From contig OY540812.1 in NCBI GenBank assembly GCA_961205875.1, positions 4,960,001 to 5,024,000 on the forward strand: a stretch of 64,000 nt of DNA, given 5' to 3'. The DNA comes from Sialis fuliginosa (lineage: Eukaryota; Arthropoda; Insecta; Megaloptera; Sialidae). Of this stretch, positions 13,011-24,017 are shown one piece after another; position 1 is the stretch's first letter, and each line of letters begins with the position of its first letter. Under the pieces are notes generated by a model. It saw only the letters and a program-made list of their open reading frames with translations, made no database searches and was not told where the DNA came from. Both the position numbers and the translations under genes were made by a program.

Positions 13011-13528
13011 CTTGGCCGGGTTTATTTCAGCGCAGTTATATAATACTCTTACAACAATTTTATGGTACCTATTATTTCCAATAAAATTTCTACATGTAGA
13101 GAATAGAAACTAATTAGTAAAGACATAAATAAAATGAACTAACAAAAACAAGGATTGAAACTTAAAATACGTAAAATTTAATCTAATAGTTACATAACGG
13201 CATAATTAATTTAATTATTTGCGTCCAATTGTCTAAGAAATATGGCGCTATGATCTATATTCTTCTAAAAGTTTCAACATTTTGAGGTAACGATGCGGTT
13301 TTCGTATTTAATTTATTCTACAACTTTCAATAAGTATTTACTTTATTTTCATCAAGACGGTCGTTTTGAAGTTTTAGTTTTATTGTTACTTTTAGTTGCA
13401 CAACTACACATACTCACAGTTACACGTCTGTAGTTCGAATTTTAAATAACTTGAATTCGTTGAATTCAATTGTCTTGAAAGTATAAAAATATTTGAATGC
13501 AAAATCGATTTTTCAAATAACTTTATAG

Positions 13529-13590
13529 TACCTTTGGTGAATTTAGCACGAGGAAGCACTGTGCATTTACTCGGCAGATGTATTTTTTCT
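13529..13590 (+). repeat. 60-bp dispersed repeat, copy 1 of 3
   Basis: ACCTTTGGTGAATTTAGCAC then GAGGAAGCACTGTGCATTTA. Copies at 30253-30305 (reverse) and 48860-48920 (direct) preserve nearly every base, while their flanks differ except for short AT-rich pieces. Confidence 0.6.
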
Positions 13591-14516
13591 TAATCCAATT
13601 ATCATTTACGTTTTTTTAAATATTAGAAAATACAAAATGTAAATTTGTCTTAATACGTGCCTGACCGAATTATCCAATATAATTTGTTGATTTAGTTATT
13701 TTAGTAGTATTTACAACTACCTACCCTTGATTTTTATATATTATTTATTAGAAAAATGTAATTATATTATTAATTAAGTCTACATAAATTAATTCTAGGG
13801 TCATAGGCTTTCTAACTATAGACTCAGTAATTTTAGAGTTAAGTCAAATAAAGAGACAGACAGAATAAAATTCTATAAAATATCAAAATGAATTATATTG
13901 CTTGTAAAACAACGAATAAACTAACGAAAAAAAAAAGGCAAAATCAGTATATTTTTTCTAAATTTTTATCCAACGTTATCTACAATCTACACTAGCAGAA
14001 TGTGTCTTACAAAATGTTAGTCCAACTCAACATTGTCAGAATAAAATGAGAATTTAAAAGATATAAGAAAATATACCGATCATTTTATTTTTCATACATT
14101 TTAATTTGGCCTGGTCACTTTACGTATTGACTCAAGAAAATACATTTTACTAACTGAATCTACATATTTAAGTATTAACATTGACTATTATAAACTACTG
14201 ATAATAATAATTAATAATTGTATAATATATTTAAAATGATGTATACCTACACATTATATGTATGAATATTCAAACATAAAATGTATGCATATGAAGATAC
14301 ATATATATAAATCTATGTATGTATAAATCTATGTAGATATTATAACAGTTTAATTTTGAGAATAATTAATAAAAGATTTATAATGGAAATTGCCTATTTG
14401 AAAATTATACATATGAACATATATCAATATGTAAAGTATTATATATACATAAGTATATATTATATAGTACATATTAATATTTTAACATTTTTTTAGAAAC
14501 AGTTGTTATGTACATA

Positions 14517-14986
14517 CACTACCGTCCAAAAGTTTGGATGCAGGTATGTATATTTTTCTTTGTATCAAAACTTCATAATCAGTACATTCAAAGAAACCGT
14601 TTTGAAGGTGCCGTACCTCAAAATAAAAAACGGAAACCTTATAGGATCACTTTCTTGTTCATCTGTCTGTCTTTTCTCAGAAATGGCTAGAAGTATCAAG
14701 TTTAAATAAATATCAAATACTAAGTTCAAATTTCTAACTCAATGCAATAAAAAGATACGGCCTTTCAAAGCGTATTGTAATACTGACAGACTGACTGACT
14801 CACTGATCATCAAAAATTATAGGGTTACTTCCCGTTGACCTAGAATCTTGAAATTTATTATTTGATATTAATTTCAACTTAATACCCCTAGCTGTTCCTG
14901 AAAAAAGGGGTCTTGACGATCAAATAGACAGACAGATAGACAGACAACAAAGTTGTATACCTGCTCCAAACTTTTGGACGGTAGTG
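14517..14986. mobile_element. 470-bp Tc1-type MITE, TIR CACTACCGTCCAAAAGTTTG
   Basis: The ends CACTACCGTCCAAAAGTTTG and CAAACTTTTGGACGGTAGTG are perfect inverted repeats extending about 30 bp with one small gap. TA flanks both sides (14515-14516 and 14987-14988). CACTACCGTYCAAAAGTTTG is the classical Tc1-like terminus. The interior carries a separate lepidopteran repeat (GTGCCGTACCTC ... CTTATAGGATCAC, and CAGACAGAC tracts). ORFs across it are not genes. Confidence 0.85.
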
Positions 14987-16227
14987 TATACATATGTGTT
15001 CAAATTAATTAATTATATTTTATAATTAAATAGAATAGATCAAACAAAGAAACTAACCATACAAATTAAATGAAAATGTTAAAATTATACCATTGATAGT
15101 TATTTCCATATTTTATTTATAATTTTACATAAAAGCGTTATTTTATAAATAAACATATTGATTCGATAAACCTTCAATAACCTATGTATTATGTAGTATA
15201 TTTTAGTAAAAAGCAAAATGTATAACAAACTATGAGCTATTTTTATTATGTTCATAAATAAAATTTTATATTTACCTAACATTATTTATTAATATTTGCT
15301 TACATTTCTTTAAAATCAAGAAAGTGTAATCTGATAAAATAACTTTATTTTTATTGTTGGGTTGTTAATTTTATTTTTAATATACATACAAATATAACTT
15401 TTACCTTTCCATCGGCCATTTTAAATCTAATCATGTTAAATGCAGTCTACCGAATTTATATTTAAAATTAGCTATTTTAATATTTATTTTATTTATTTTT
15501 TAATTAACAATACGGTTAACAAAATCGGTAGAAGTTATTAACAAGGGAACCATTTAATATAAATTAATATATTCTATACTATACAAAATAATAGTTTGTA
15601 CATTAGTCCTGGAGAATTATTTATTTTAATGCAATGGTTATTCCTCATATATTATTACTTGAGGTTGAGCGGATAGATTAGTGGTACAATTGTGGTCTAA
15701 ACTTAGGATTTTGTGGGTATAAAGGATATGTACTTTCCGTAGTATTACATAAATTAAATAAGAATACTGATTTTTGTAGATGCAAGTTTATTTATTTTTA
15801 ACATAGTTGTGTCTCATATAATATCTGTGTTTTATATTTATTTCATAATTTAATAATTTTTATTAATTTAATAAAGAAAACATCCTTAATTTCGTAAAAC
15901 ATTACGTAAAAGATTACTTACGTAAGTTTTCTATTTATTGAACTAGGTATTTTAAAATACGTTAGTTGAAGTTGAAATTTCGATTTCATTTATAAAGTCA
16001 ATTAAAAAATTGTCAGTTTCCTATAAAAATCATGTCTTGTACATATAACAATTAACCTTTATAAATAATTAATAAATCATCAAGTAAAAAATAAGAAATC
16101 ATACGTAACCCTTGCAAGGAAAGAGGGAGGTCAGTAAGTAATGGACTCTCCCATTTTTTCATTGCAGTTTGTTTTAAAATGTAAACAGTGAATAGGTTAT
16201 ATTTAAATTACAATTACATATTTAAAG

Positions 16228-16793
16228 CAGGGACTTGAACCGTAAACCCGAAAAAAACAGTATTTTTCATTAACCTGAACCCGAACCGAACCGCTATATC
16301 TCAAAGTCAACGAACCTGAATCTGAAACGGAACCTTTTCATGGATAACCGGTAACCATATTTTTTTAAAAGGTTCAATAAATTATTTTTAATATTTTAAT
16401 ATTTTCCTCCAATAATTTTTAAAAAAGGTTATAAAATGTACTAATACTGGAAATCTGTGTGAATTTTGTGGTATGATGTGACTTATCAATCAACTATTTT
16501 TTAATTCTATAACTGAATAACATTTCAAATCTGAAAAATAGAAATTTCAATATTTAAAATGCAATTTTCTTTTTTCCCTTTTTTCTAGCAATATTTTAAT
16601 GGCTAATAATGTTTTTTTCTTTTTCATAAAATGTTTTATTTGTTAATTATAATTTTTTTTTTAACAAAATAATTTTCATTAAATTACAAACTTTAATCCG
16701 AACTCGAACCTGAACCCTAAAAAAATAATGATTTTTGAACCTAAATTGTTTACGCTATCCTGAACCATAAATAAATTCCGGTTCAAGTCCCTG
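16228..16793. mobile_element. 566-bp hAT-type MITE, TIR CAGGGACTTGAACCG
   Basis: Left CAGGGACTTGAACCG, right CGGTTCAAGTCCCTG, perfectly inverted. Flanks ATTTAAAG (16220-16227) and ATTAAAAG (16794-16801) match at 7 of 8. The interior is rich in GAACC words in both halves (subterminal repeats). It lies 226 bp downstream (minus strand) of the nAChR exon's donor. Confidence 0.82.
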
Positions 16794-17018
16794 ATTAAAA
16801 GATTAGTATAACTTACTCTTTGGGAGTTTTGTCAAAATACAAGCAAATTACCCCTATACAAAATTAAGTAAATCTAAATTTCTGAACAAACATCATATAC
16901 ATAAAAAGCAATGAATGAAGAAGTAGGCTATTATATTCCATCTCCTAAATAACTTCTTAATAAAAATCCGATTTAACAAAAGGAGATGATAACAACACAA
17001 GAACAATGCGATACTTAC

Positions 17019-17179
17019 GACGTCGATGATATGGTGCAAGGAGAGTCCGAAGACAACGGTGAGTGGTTGTGAGGCGTCACTCGCCGGTCTGACAGCGGCA
17101 TCGTAGTGTCTCAGCAAGTGCTGCGTCAGTCGATACTCCTGCTCGTCGCCCCGCACCTCAACCAGCGCCGCGCACACCA
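17019..17179 (-). CDS. nicotinic acetylcholine receptor alpha-type subunit, second coding exon (N-terminal ligand-binding domain)
   Basis: This minus-strand exon of 161 nt is bounded by acceptor TTTGCAG (ending at 17180) and donor GTAAGT (17018-17013). It codes residues 8-60 of the predicted protein: the end of the signal peptide (VCAALVEVRG), then DEQEYRLTQHLLRHYDAAVR, then a segment with RPAS-DASQPLTV and FGLSLHHIIDV. The Y-D-x-x-V-R-P ... F-G-L-x-L-x-x-I-I-D-V pattern is the alpha-1 helix and beta-1 strand of the Cys-loop receptor extracellular domain. The exon ends exactly after IIDV, the usual boundary before the 45-nt DEKNQ exon of insect nAChR genes. From memory the closest group is the insect alpha5-alpha7 clade, most like alpha7, but subunit identity is not certain. 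Oddity: the position that carries an N-x-S sequon (RPxxNxSxP) in many family members is D-A-S here. GC content is far above the surrounding sequence, as expected for a coding exon. An in-frame GTG at 17180 is not a start. Confidence 0.9.
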
Positions 17180-17784
17180 CTGCAAACGCACAAAACGTAC
17201 AAACTCATGTCGAATAAGATATAATGATATATGTGCCAGATTGTGGGAAATGTACAGTGACGTAGTGAGAGTAAAAAATATATAATTTTTCGGTTAACAT
17301 GCTGAAGAAAATGATAAGTAGGGGTCATCCATAAATTATGTCACACGTTAAAAGTGGGGGGGGGTTACAAAGTTGGATGTGGTGTGACAATGGGGGGGTT
17401 ACAAGATTCGTGACGTCACATCTAAAAAATCAAAACAATGAATTTTATATATGAATTCTAAAACAGGTGAGGAAAAAAGTAATATGTTGTTAGAAACTCG
17501 AGACTTGTGAAAAGTTATTGGGAAAATTTCAAACGTGTATGGAAAATTTTCATATGAATAAAAATAATACAAACAGCAATAAAATAACTAAATTTCTTTT
17601 GGTTTTTTCGTTTGTTTTTTCGAAATTTGTGTGACGTCACAACATAGGAGGGCACAAAAATGTGACAAAGCCAAGGGAGAGGGGGTCAAAAAAACAATTG
17701 AAATTATGAGTCTTATGATAAATACGATATAATAATTCAGTGTTTGTCAAATACAAGTGACATAACCTCAAATCATAAAATTTA

Positions 17785-17911
17785 TCAGAGTTTAGACTTA
17801 TACGTGTTTCAATAGCAATGCTACCATCATCAGAGTCTTAAAAACAATGTGTCTTTAATATTCTCATAATGATAGCATTACTTTTGAAACACGTGTAAGT
17901 CTAAACTCTTA
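17785..17911. repeat. hairpin with E-box arms
   Basis: Left arm AGAGTTTAGACTTATACGTG, right arm CACGTGTAAGTCTAAACTCT, with the paired inner words AGCAATGCTACCATCAT and ATGATAGCATTAC. The right arm contains CACGTG. MITE-like. Confidence 0.65.
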
Positions 17912-19467
17912 GTTAGGGGATAACCTAACCTAACCATAGTTTTTGTCTGTTGTTTATTATAAATTCAGTGTTTTTCAAAAGAGTATTCTGAAACACTAAC
18001 TATATTGTCAAAATGTTTATAAAAAAATAATGTTTTCATACACACAGTTCTTATGTTATTTAGAACTAAAAATTTCTAAAATTCTGAGGGTGGTCCTTTA
18101 CGATTCGATTGATACACAAGTGTACCAAATCTCATCAAAATCGGTGAAGTACACCTCGCAATTTTTCCTCAATAGACGCAAAATTTCAAATATTTCCAAA
18201 ACCCCGAAATCACTAAGACAAAATTTGTTTTTATTTTAAATTCATATTGATGCGTTTTTACAGAAGTTACTATGAACGAAAGAAAATTCGACATATAGAC
18301 TAACATACGCACAACTGCCATGCGGAAAACAAATTTTCTTTGTTTTGAAAGTAGTACAATCAGAATTTTACTTTATCTCGGACACGATTTTTCACCTATG
18401 TACTTCCATTTCCTTCGAAACATGACTGTAAAAGTGATAAGCACATTTAACAGGTCACTGAGCGACCACTGTACTATCTGTTTCAGATTGTCGGCGATTG
18501 TGATGGGATTCACATCAATCAAAATATTGTGTAGGTAATCCGAATATAACCTACAATCAGATTACGTTTGTCCACTAACTAGGAGACATTTGATAAATTT
18601 TATCGAAAGCTCGACCTTTTCGCATCATATGAATCGCAGACTTAAATTAATCGAATTTTTAAGCTACAAAATATATGTTTACCAAATTATTAATATAAAT
18701 TTTACCCATATTGCTCAAGCGGGAACTTAAAAAAATTGGTAACCCATTTAAACCTTTCAAGAAACGTTAAAAACTTTAAAAAAATATTTTTTAACTCAGG
18801 TATATTATAAGTCCACTATTTACAACAACTATGCCAAATCTCAGCTTTCTAGGTGAAATCATTCAGAAGCTAAAAGGCTGTGATAGACAGGTAGACAAGC
18901 AGACATAGTTGATTCTAATAACTGTACCTATTTCCGATTTCGATCTCAAAAAAACACATAGGTACATAATTACATAATCTTATACAACTATTAAAATTAT
19001 ATGTATGATTATACAATAAATTCCTACATTGTATTGTTTCTTAAATTTAAATTTTAACTTATTTATACGCCTCTGATTACCTCACATTCCTCAGTTGTTA
19101 TTTTGGATGTATACCTACTTTACAAGATGTTAATTATAATTGAAGTACTAGCGAAGAACATTCAGTTGTAAACATTGTAAACAGTGCCTCGAGTTGAAAG
19201 AACAGTCAAATGTAATTGAAGAAGTTTTATAAAAGATATAGGAGAAAAGTTTATGCACTTATTATAGTACATACATATTATATATCTTATTTCCATATAT
19301 ATGTCAATTTCAATTCCTACTTTTACCTAAATAAATAAAAATCTTCGTATACTCATTTTGAATAAGTTTTTTTTATATTGTATAAAAAAATGTATTTAAA
19401 CAGAATTGGATGCATTCAGAAAATAAAACAAAAACTATTTGTTTTTATTTTCAATTTAAAAGACTTA

Positions 19468-19994
19468 TAAGGTACTAGTGCCAGTCTTGGATCATACCCC
19501 AGTATTGGACATTTGTTTAATTAAATGTACTAAACTAGAAATATTTATTGATATTTGATTATTGCTATTACTGAATCATAATCTATAGAGACTTAACTGT
19601 AAAACAGATTAGTTTGATGACAATCAACTAATGGATGTCAAAATGGTGGACATTTAAACTAATTATTAGTGTAATCTATTTATTAAGTATTATATTATTA
19701 TAGCATCTGCTTTACATTGTTTCAAATTTTACGATTATTTATTTTATAACTTTTCTATCGTAGTATAGTATTTATTATTTTGTAATTATTAGCAAGTGTC
19801 CATTATTGGAAGCCCATTACTTTGTCCATTACTGGAGAAAAAACATAAACAACATAATTAAATTGATTTAATAAAAAAATACTTGTTTTATAAGTAAGAT
19901 AAGCTCATGAAAATTACAAAAAAGAAACCCATCAATCCCAAAAAAAAAAGTTTACCTTGTTCTTAAAGCGACCAAGACTGGTGCCAGTACCTTA
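19468..19994. mobile_element. AAGGTACTGGCACCAG MITE, copy 2 (complete)
   Basis: Left end TAAGGTACTAGTGCCAGTCT; right end AGACTGGTGCCAGTACCTTA, an inverted pair of about 25 bp. 527 bp, non-coding. Four copies of the family are in the window: 8467-8940, this one, 22192-22624 (reverse) and 63511 to the window end. Confidence 0.8.
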
Positions 19995-20740
19995 TATATT
20001 CCATTGTTATTATGTTAAATATATAGTACATAAATTTTTATGAACCGGAACGGTACTAAAGTTGGAATAACGAACCAGAACCACATTCCGGTGCGATATG
20101 TTGAACTCTAATCTGAACCCTTCTTTTATACCCGGTCTATTGTAAGATAGAAATATCTCCTGCAAACCGGAAACTGTTTAACAATGAATAGAAATACGTA
20201 GGTAAATTTATCTCATGATATACAGATTCTAGTGAGTTTTTTTAATTTATATTACAGTTTATATGTTTCAAAATATAATTTAAAAAATGAAAATATATGG
20301 TAGCTTCTGCAATGCTAAATACCTATATTGTTATGTTGATTTTTCTAATATTTATTTTAAGTTGAATAAATATGAAGAAAAATATAAAATAAATATATTA
20401 TTTGATGTTTAAATACATTTTTTTAAATATAATATTTCGAATAAGTATTCTACAAAATTAAATTTTTTTCTACTGACATAATTTTTTTGTAATCATACAT
20501 AATCAATACTCCATTACAAATGTGCAACGAATTGCTGATATCAACAAGATATGTTAGTTTGTCAGTGAAACTCAACCAGGAGCGTAGGTAGATGCTATAT
20601 GGATGTAACATTTAAATAATTTATTTGTAGTCAATAGTTTTTATAAATATATCTACATTCATTCGAATATTATATGCACATAATATAATAAATAGAATCA
20701 TTTTAAAAGTTCGTAAAATGATATTTTCAATACCGCTTTC

Positions 20741-21081
20741 ACACGATTCTATAAAGAATTTGCTTGAGTGTGAATGCAAATTAGCTTCCAGCTAACGATA
20801 TCTGCTAGGTGTTATTTTTTTATGAAATTGCTCAATATTTTAAAGCAGTGGTAATAAATGTACGAGTCTAATAATGTAAATGTTATGCATTTTATGAGGT
20901 ACACTTGGCAGCACTTATTTTAAATCTGTGATTATACTTATCGCGCATGCATCAAGGTTATGATATGTACGATTTCATTCGCTACATTTGCGAGTGTGTT
21001 GTCATTTATATTTAATACTTAACAGATATCATTGGCTGGAAGCTAATTTGCATTTGCACCCAAGCAAATTCTTATCGGGCA
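20741..21081. mobile_element. MITE with TTTGCTTG / CAAGCAAA ends, copy 1
   Basis: Left ATAAAGAATTTGCTTGAGTG and GCAAATTAGCTTCCAGCTAA; right GGCTGGAAGCTAATTTGC and CAAGCAAATTCTTATCGG. Terminal inverted repeats of about 60 bp. A second copy lies at 58205-58520; end fragments are at 1636-1660 and 57873-57890. Confidence 0.7.
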
Positions 21082-21544
21082 AATAATAATTTGAACCCCT
21101 TTAGTATAATGTTTGTTGAACACCGTTAAGAATCACTGTTTCACTGTTTGTTACAAAACGACAACAATGTTGAGTTAACGTCAAACCGTAATTGTTCGGA
21201 TTCAGTCGACAAACACTGATCCTCGTCTGCGTTACCATTAGATGTATTACGCTAACATAAGCTCATTACTTTCTGGTTCACAAACTCGGCAACCAGACAA
21301 TTGGTATTGTCGTTCTCATTATCCTAACATACATATATACATATTTTCGTTTTGATTACTTGCACTAATGAATTGTGCTACTTTTACTAACACTGTTAAT
21401 TTGTAAAATGATTTATTCGATACTAGAATTTCTCCGCGGCTTTGCCTGCATGCATTTGTAAACCAATTAATGGCCGAGCGATTGTTCCTTTTAAAAATAA
21501 AGCAACATATCCTCTGTTTAGTTTAATTATACCAAATAAAAAAA

Positions 21545-22125
21545 AATTGAATTTTTGATTTCCTTAAAAGTATGTTTATTGTATAAAAAATCGCGTGAAA
21601 AGTTGAAATTTTCAAACCTCAGGTCTGTATCTCAAACCGTTCTTGAGATATATCCTCTCAAAGTTTCAGTTTTTTCAAAATTTTGAAGAAAAATGGCTCT
21701 AACTTTTGAATGCGTAGTCGGAATTGATTTTAGTTGACGGATTTGGAATCAACGTGTCAAAATCTATATAATGACATGTATAATACCTTAAAACTCTGAA
21801 AAAAAAATTTCGCGAAAAATCGAAAAAATTCAAAGGGGTATACCTTAAAAAAATGTCGATTTTTGACCAAATTTTTTTGTCGGATTTTAAAGTATTATAT
21901 ATGTCATTATATAGATTTTGACACGCTGATTTCAAATCCGTCAACTAAAATCAATTCCGACCACGCGTTCGAAAGATATGACCTTTTTTCTCCAAAAATT
22001 TGAAAAAACTAAAACTTTGAGAGGCAATATCTCGAGAACGGTTTGAGATACAGACCTGCGGTTTGAAACAAACAACTTTTCACGTCATTTTCTATACAAT
22101 AATCAAAATCAAAAATTCGAAATTT
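21545..22125. repeat. long inverted repeat, arms about 240 bp
   Basis: Left arm words AAACCTCAGGTCTGTATCTC, AAATCTATATAATGACATG and GGAATTGATTTTAGTTGACG are repeated inverted in the right arm (GAGATACAGACCTGCGGTTT, CATTATATAGATTTTGACAC, CGTCAACTAAAATCAATTCC). The spacer of roughly 90 bp is AT-rich. The transcript would form a long duplex. No target duplication was recognised. The ORF over it is an artefact. Confidence 0.75.
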
Positions 22126-22191
22126 TTTACTGATATTTCCTGCAGTTAATTCAATTCGTCATACAAATATCGACTAAAATACTAAAGAATA

Positions 22192-22624
22192 TATTAAATA
22201 AATTAAGTTACCAAATATAGTTTGTTTTTTTAAATTATAGCCTTTTATTTTGTTTATGTTTTTTCTTCAGTAATGAACAATGTAACACCAGGAATGAACA
22301 CCCAGCGATGGACACTTGAGAAGATGAAAAAATGATAAGTACTACGACACAAAAGTTATAAAATAAAGAATCGTTTTTACTCGCTTCACTAATTATTTAC
22401 ATAAGAAAATACATTTTTCTTGATAGTCTGTCGAACCGCGACGTTTATTTGTCCACTATTTTTAAACAAAATGATCAATTGTCATCAAATAACGCTGTAA
22501 GACAGTTAAATGTATATAGATTAATATCCGCAGTAATGGTAATAATAAAATATTTCTTATTTAGTGCATTTAATTTAAAAATGTTCACCACTGGGGTGTT
22601 GTTCAAGACTGGTGCCAGTACCTT
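22192..22624 (-). mobile_element. AAGGTACTGGCACCAG MITE, copy 3 (reverse)
   Basis: Right boundary AGACTGGTGCCAGTACCTTG is the terminal repeat read inward. Internal words match the other copies on the opposite strand (TTTGTTTATGTTTTTTCTTC; CATTTAATTTAAAAATG). It directly follows the long inverted repeat at 21545-22125. Confidence 0.65.
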
Positions 22625-23560
22625 GTGTTAAAAATTATTAATTTCAAATACTACCAAAACCTGTTATTATATATATTAAAAGTATATTAATACTGTAATA
22701 TTATTATTATTTTGAAATCATATATTTTTATTAGATTATTTCAAACACAATCAAATATTGAAAAGTTTTTGTGATACCTACATATCGCGCAAACAAAGGA
22801 AATTGAAGTCAATGTCTATATAAGATCACGTACAAATTTTACGGTGTAAGTCTATTTTACAAAAAAATGACAATATCTAGTTCATATAATATTTATTCTT
22901 TCAGATAAAATGGTATTCCATAACGTCGTTTGGAATAAAACACAAATGTTGAATAATCTTAAAATATCTAGTATAAATATATAGTCTAGTTTTATGAAAT
23001 AAATTTTTCAAATTCAAAAAAGATTTAAAAGAAAATTTATAAAAAACGCTTTTCTTTGTATCATTAAATTCATACCTACACCTGAAACATTGCGGTTCTT
23101 CAGAAGTTACAGAAAAAGTTTATGTGATAAAAAAAAATTACAAAGTAACAAGGAGAACTTTACATAATTTCAAAAGTAAATTCGTAGATAGAATTTTATG
23201 AATTCCATTTAGCAGAATCATCAAGAAATCTAAAAAGAATGTCTATATTTACGAATAGTAGAGAAAATAATGAAAGAAATTATTCGCATCAATAGCAGTC
23301 TGTATGATTAAAATCCACTGGAAATATCAAAGATAAAGCTCTATGCAGACTGGTTCTGATGCACGTAGATGTTTTTATACGTCATAAAAATAGGTACAAA
23401 TATATGCATTGACATCGCAAGGGTCACCTGGGCGGAAAAAAGAGTGTCACCCCCCCTCCCAACTCAAAAAGTCAGTAGATTATATTTTTGGTGTATTAAA
23501 CGGGTGTCGTCCCCTCTGAACTTTTAACGATAAAAAATTATCAGTGGTTTCTAGTTTTTA

Positions 23561-24017
23561 AGGTTCCGTAAAAAACTAGCCACTCTTATAGTTTCGCTCT
23601 ATCCGTCTGTCTGGCTGTGTATATCAATTTTACACCGATGAAATTTGGTTTACGGACGAAGACTGATAACCCAAAAACAGAAATGATAAGTTTTAAAAAA
23701 AAAGTTGGACCTTTCCATAAACCGAAAAGTATATTAAAAAAAATGTTTTAGATAGTTCTCCTAAAATACAACAAAAAATGTTATATAACCTTTAGATTTT
23801 AACCCTTCAATCACGATATATTTACGTTTAAAGTCGTTATCAGAGCGTCCCCCCTTTATTTTCTAAACTATCGATATAAAAAATCTGAAAAAAATCCAAA
23901 ATGCAGCTTTTAATTCGTACTTTCAATGAAAATTATATCGAACACTGTAACAAAAATAGTTTATGATTTTTTTTAAATAACTCTTTTTTACAAATCGTAA
24001 GACTACGGAACCCTATC
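23561..24017 (+). mobile_element. AGGGTTCCGTAG repeat, copy 2 (both ends)
   Basis: Left end AAGGTTCCGTAAAAAACTAG, then CTCTTATAGTTTCGCTC and CCGTCTGTCTGGCTG. Right end GACTACGGAACCCTATC. Internal words TTTTAACCCTTCAATCACG and CGTCCC match copy 1. No open reading frame. Confidence 0.6.

Larger units (their letters stand above)
1..17018 (-). other. presumed intron 2 of the nAChR gene (downstream end not in window)
   Basis: Sequence on the 3' side (minus strand) of the donor at 17018. The expected next exon of 45 nt, encoding DEKNQ and a following T-N-x-W stretch, was looked for by eye and not found, so the intron probably continues past position 1. Named transposon copies inside it are listed separately. 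The stretches 6,521-8,466, 8,940-9,920 and 13,030-14,510 contain AT-rich sequence in which I recognise only short dispersed repeat pieces. Confidence 0.5.

Noticed and set aside
15661..15730. GATTAGTGGTACAATTGTGG resembling a tRNA A-box (SINE head)
   Set aside because: No B-box (GGTTCGANNCC) at the right distance and no second copy in the window; too weak to call.
16893..17180. A complete 95-codon protein starting at GTG 17180 and continuing past 17019
   Set aside because: The frame beyond 17019 is intron read-through after a consensus GTAAGT donor, and the GTG overlaps the splice acceptor. Only 17019-17179 is coding.
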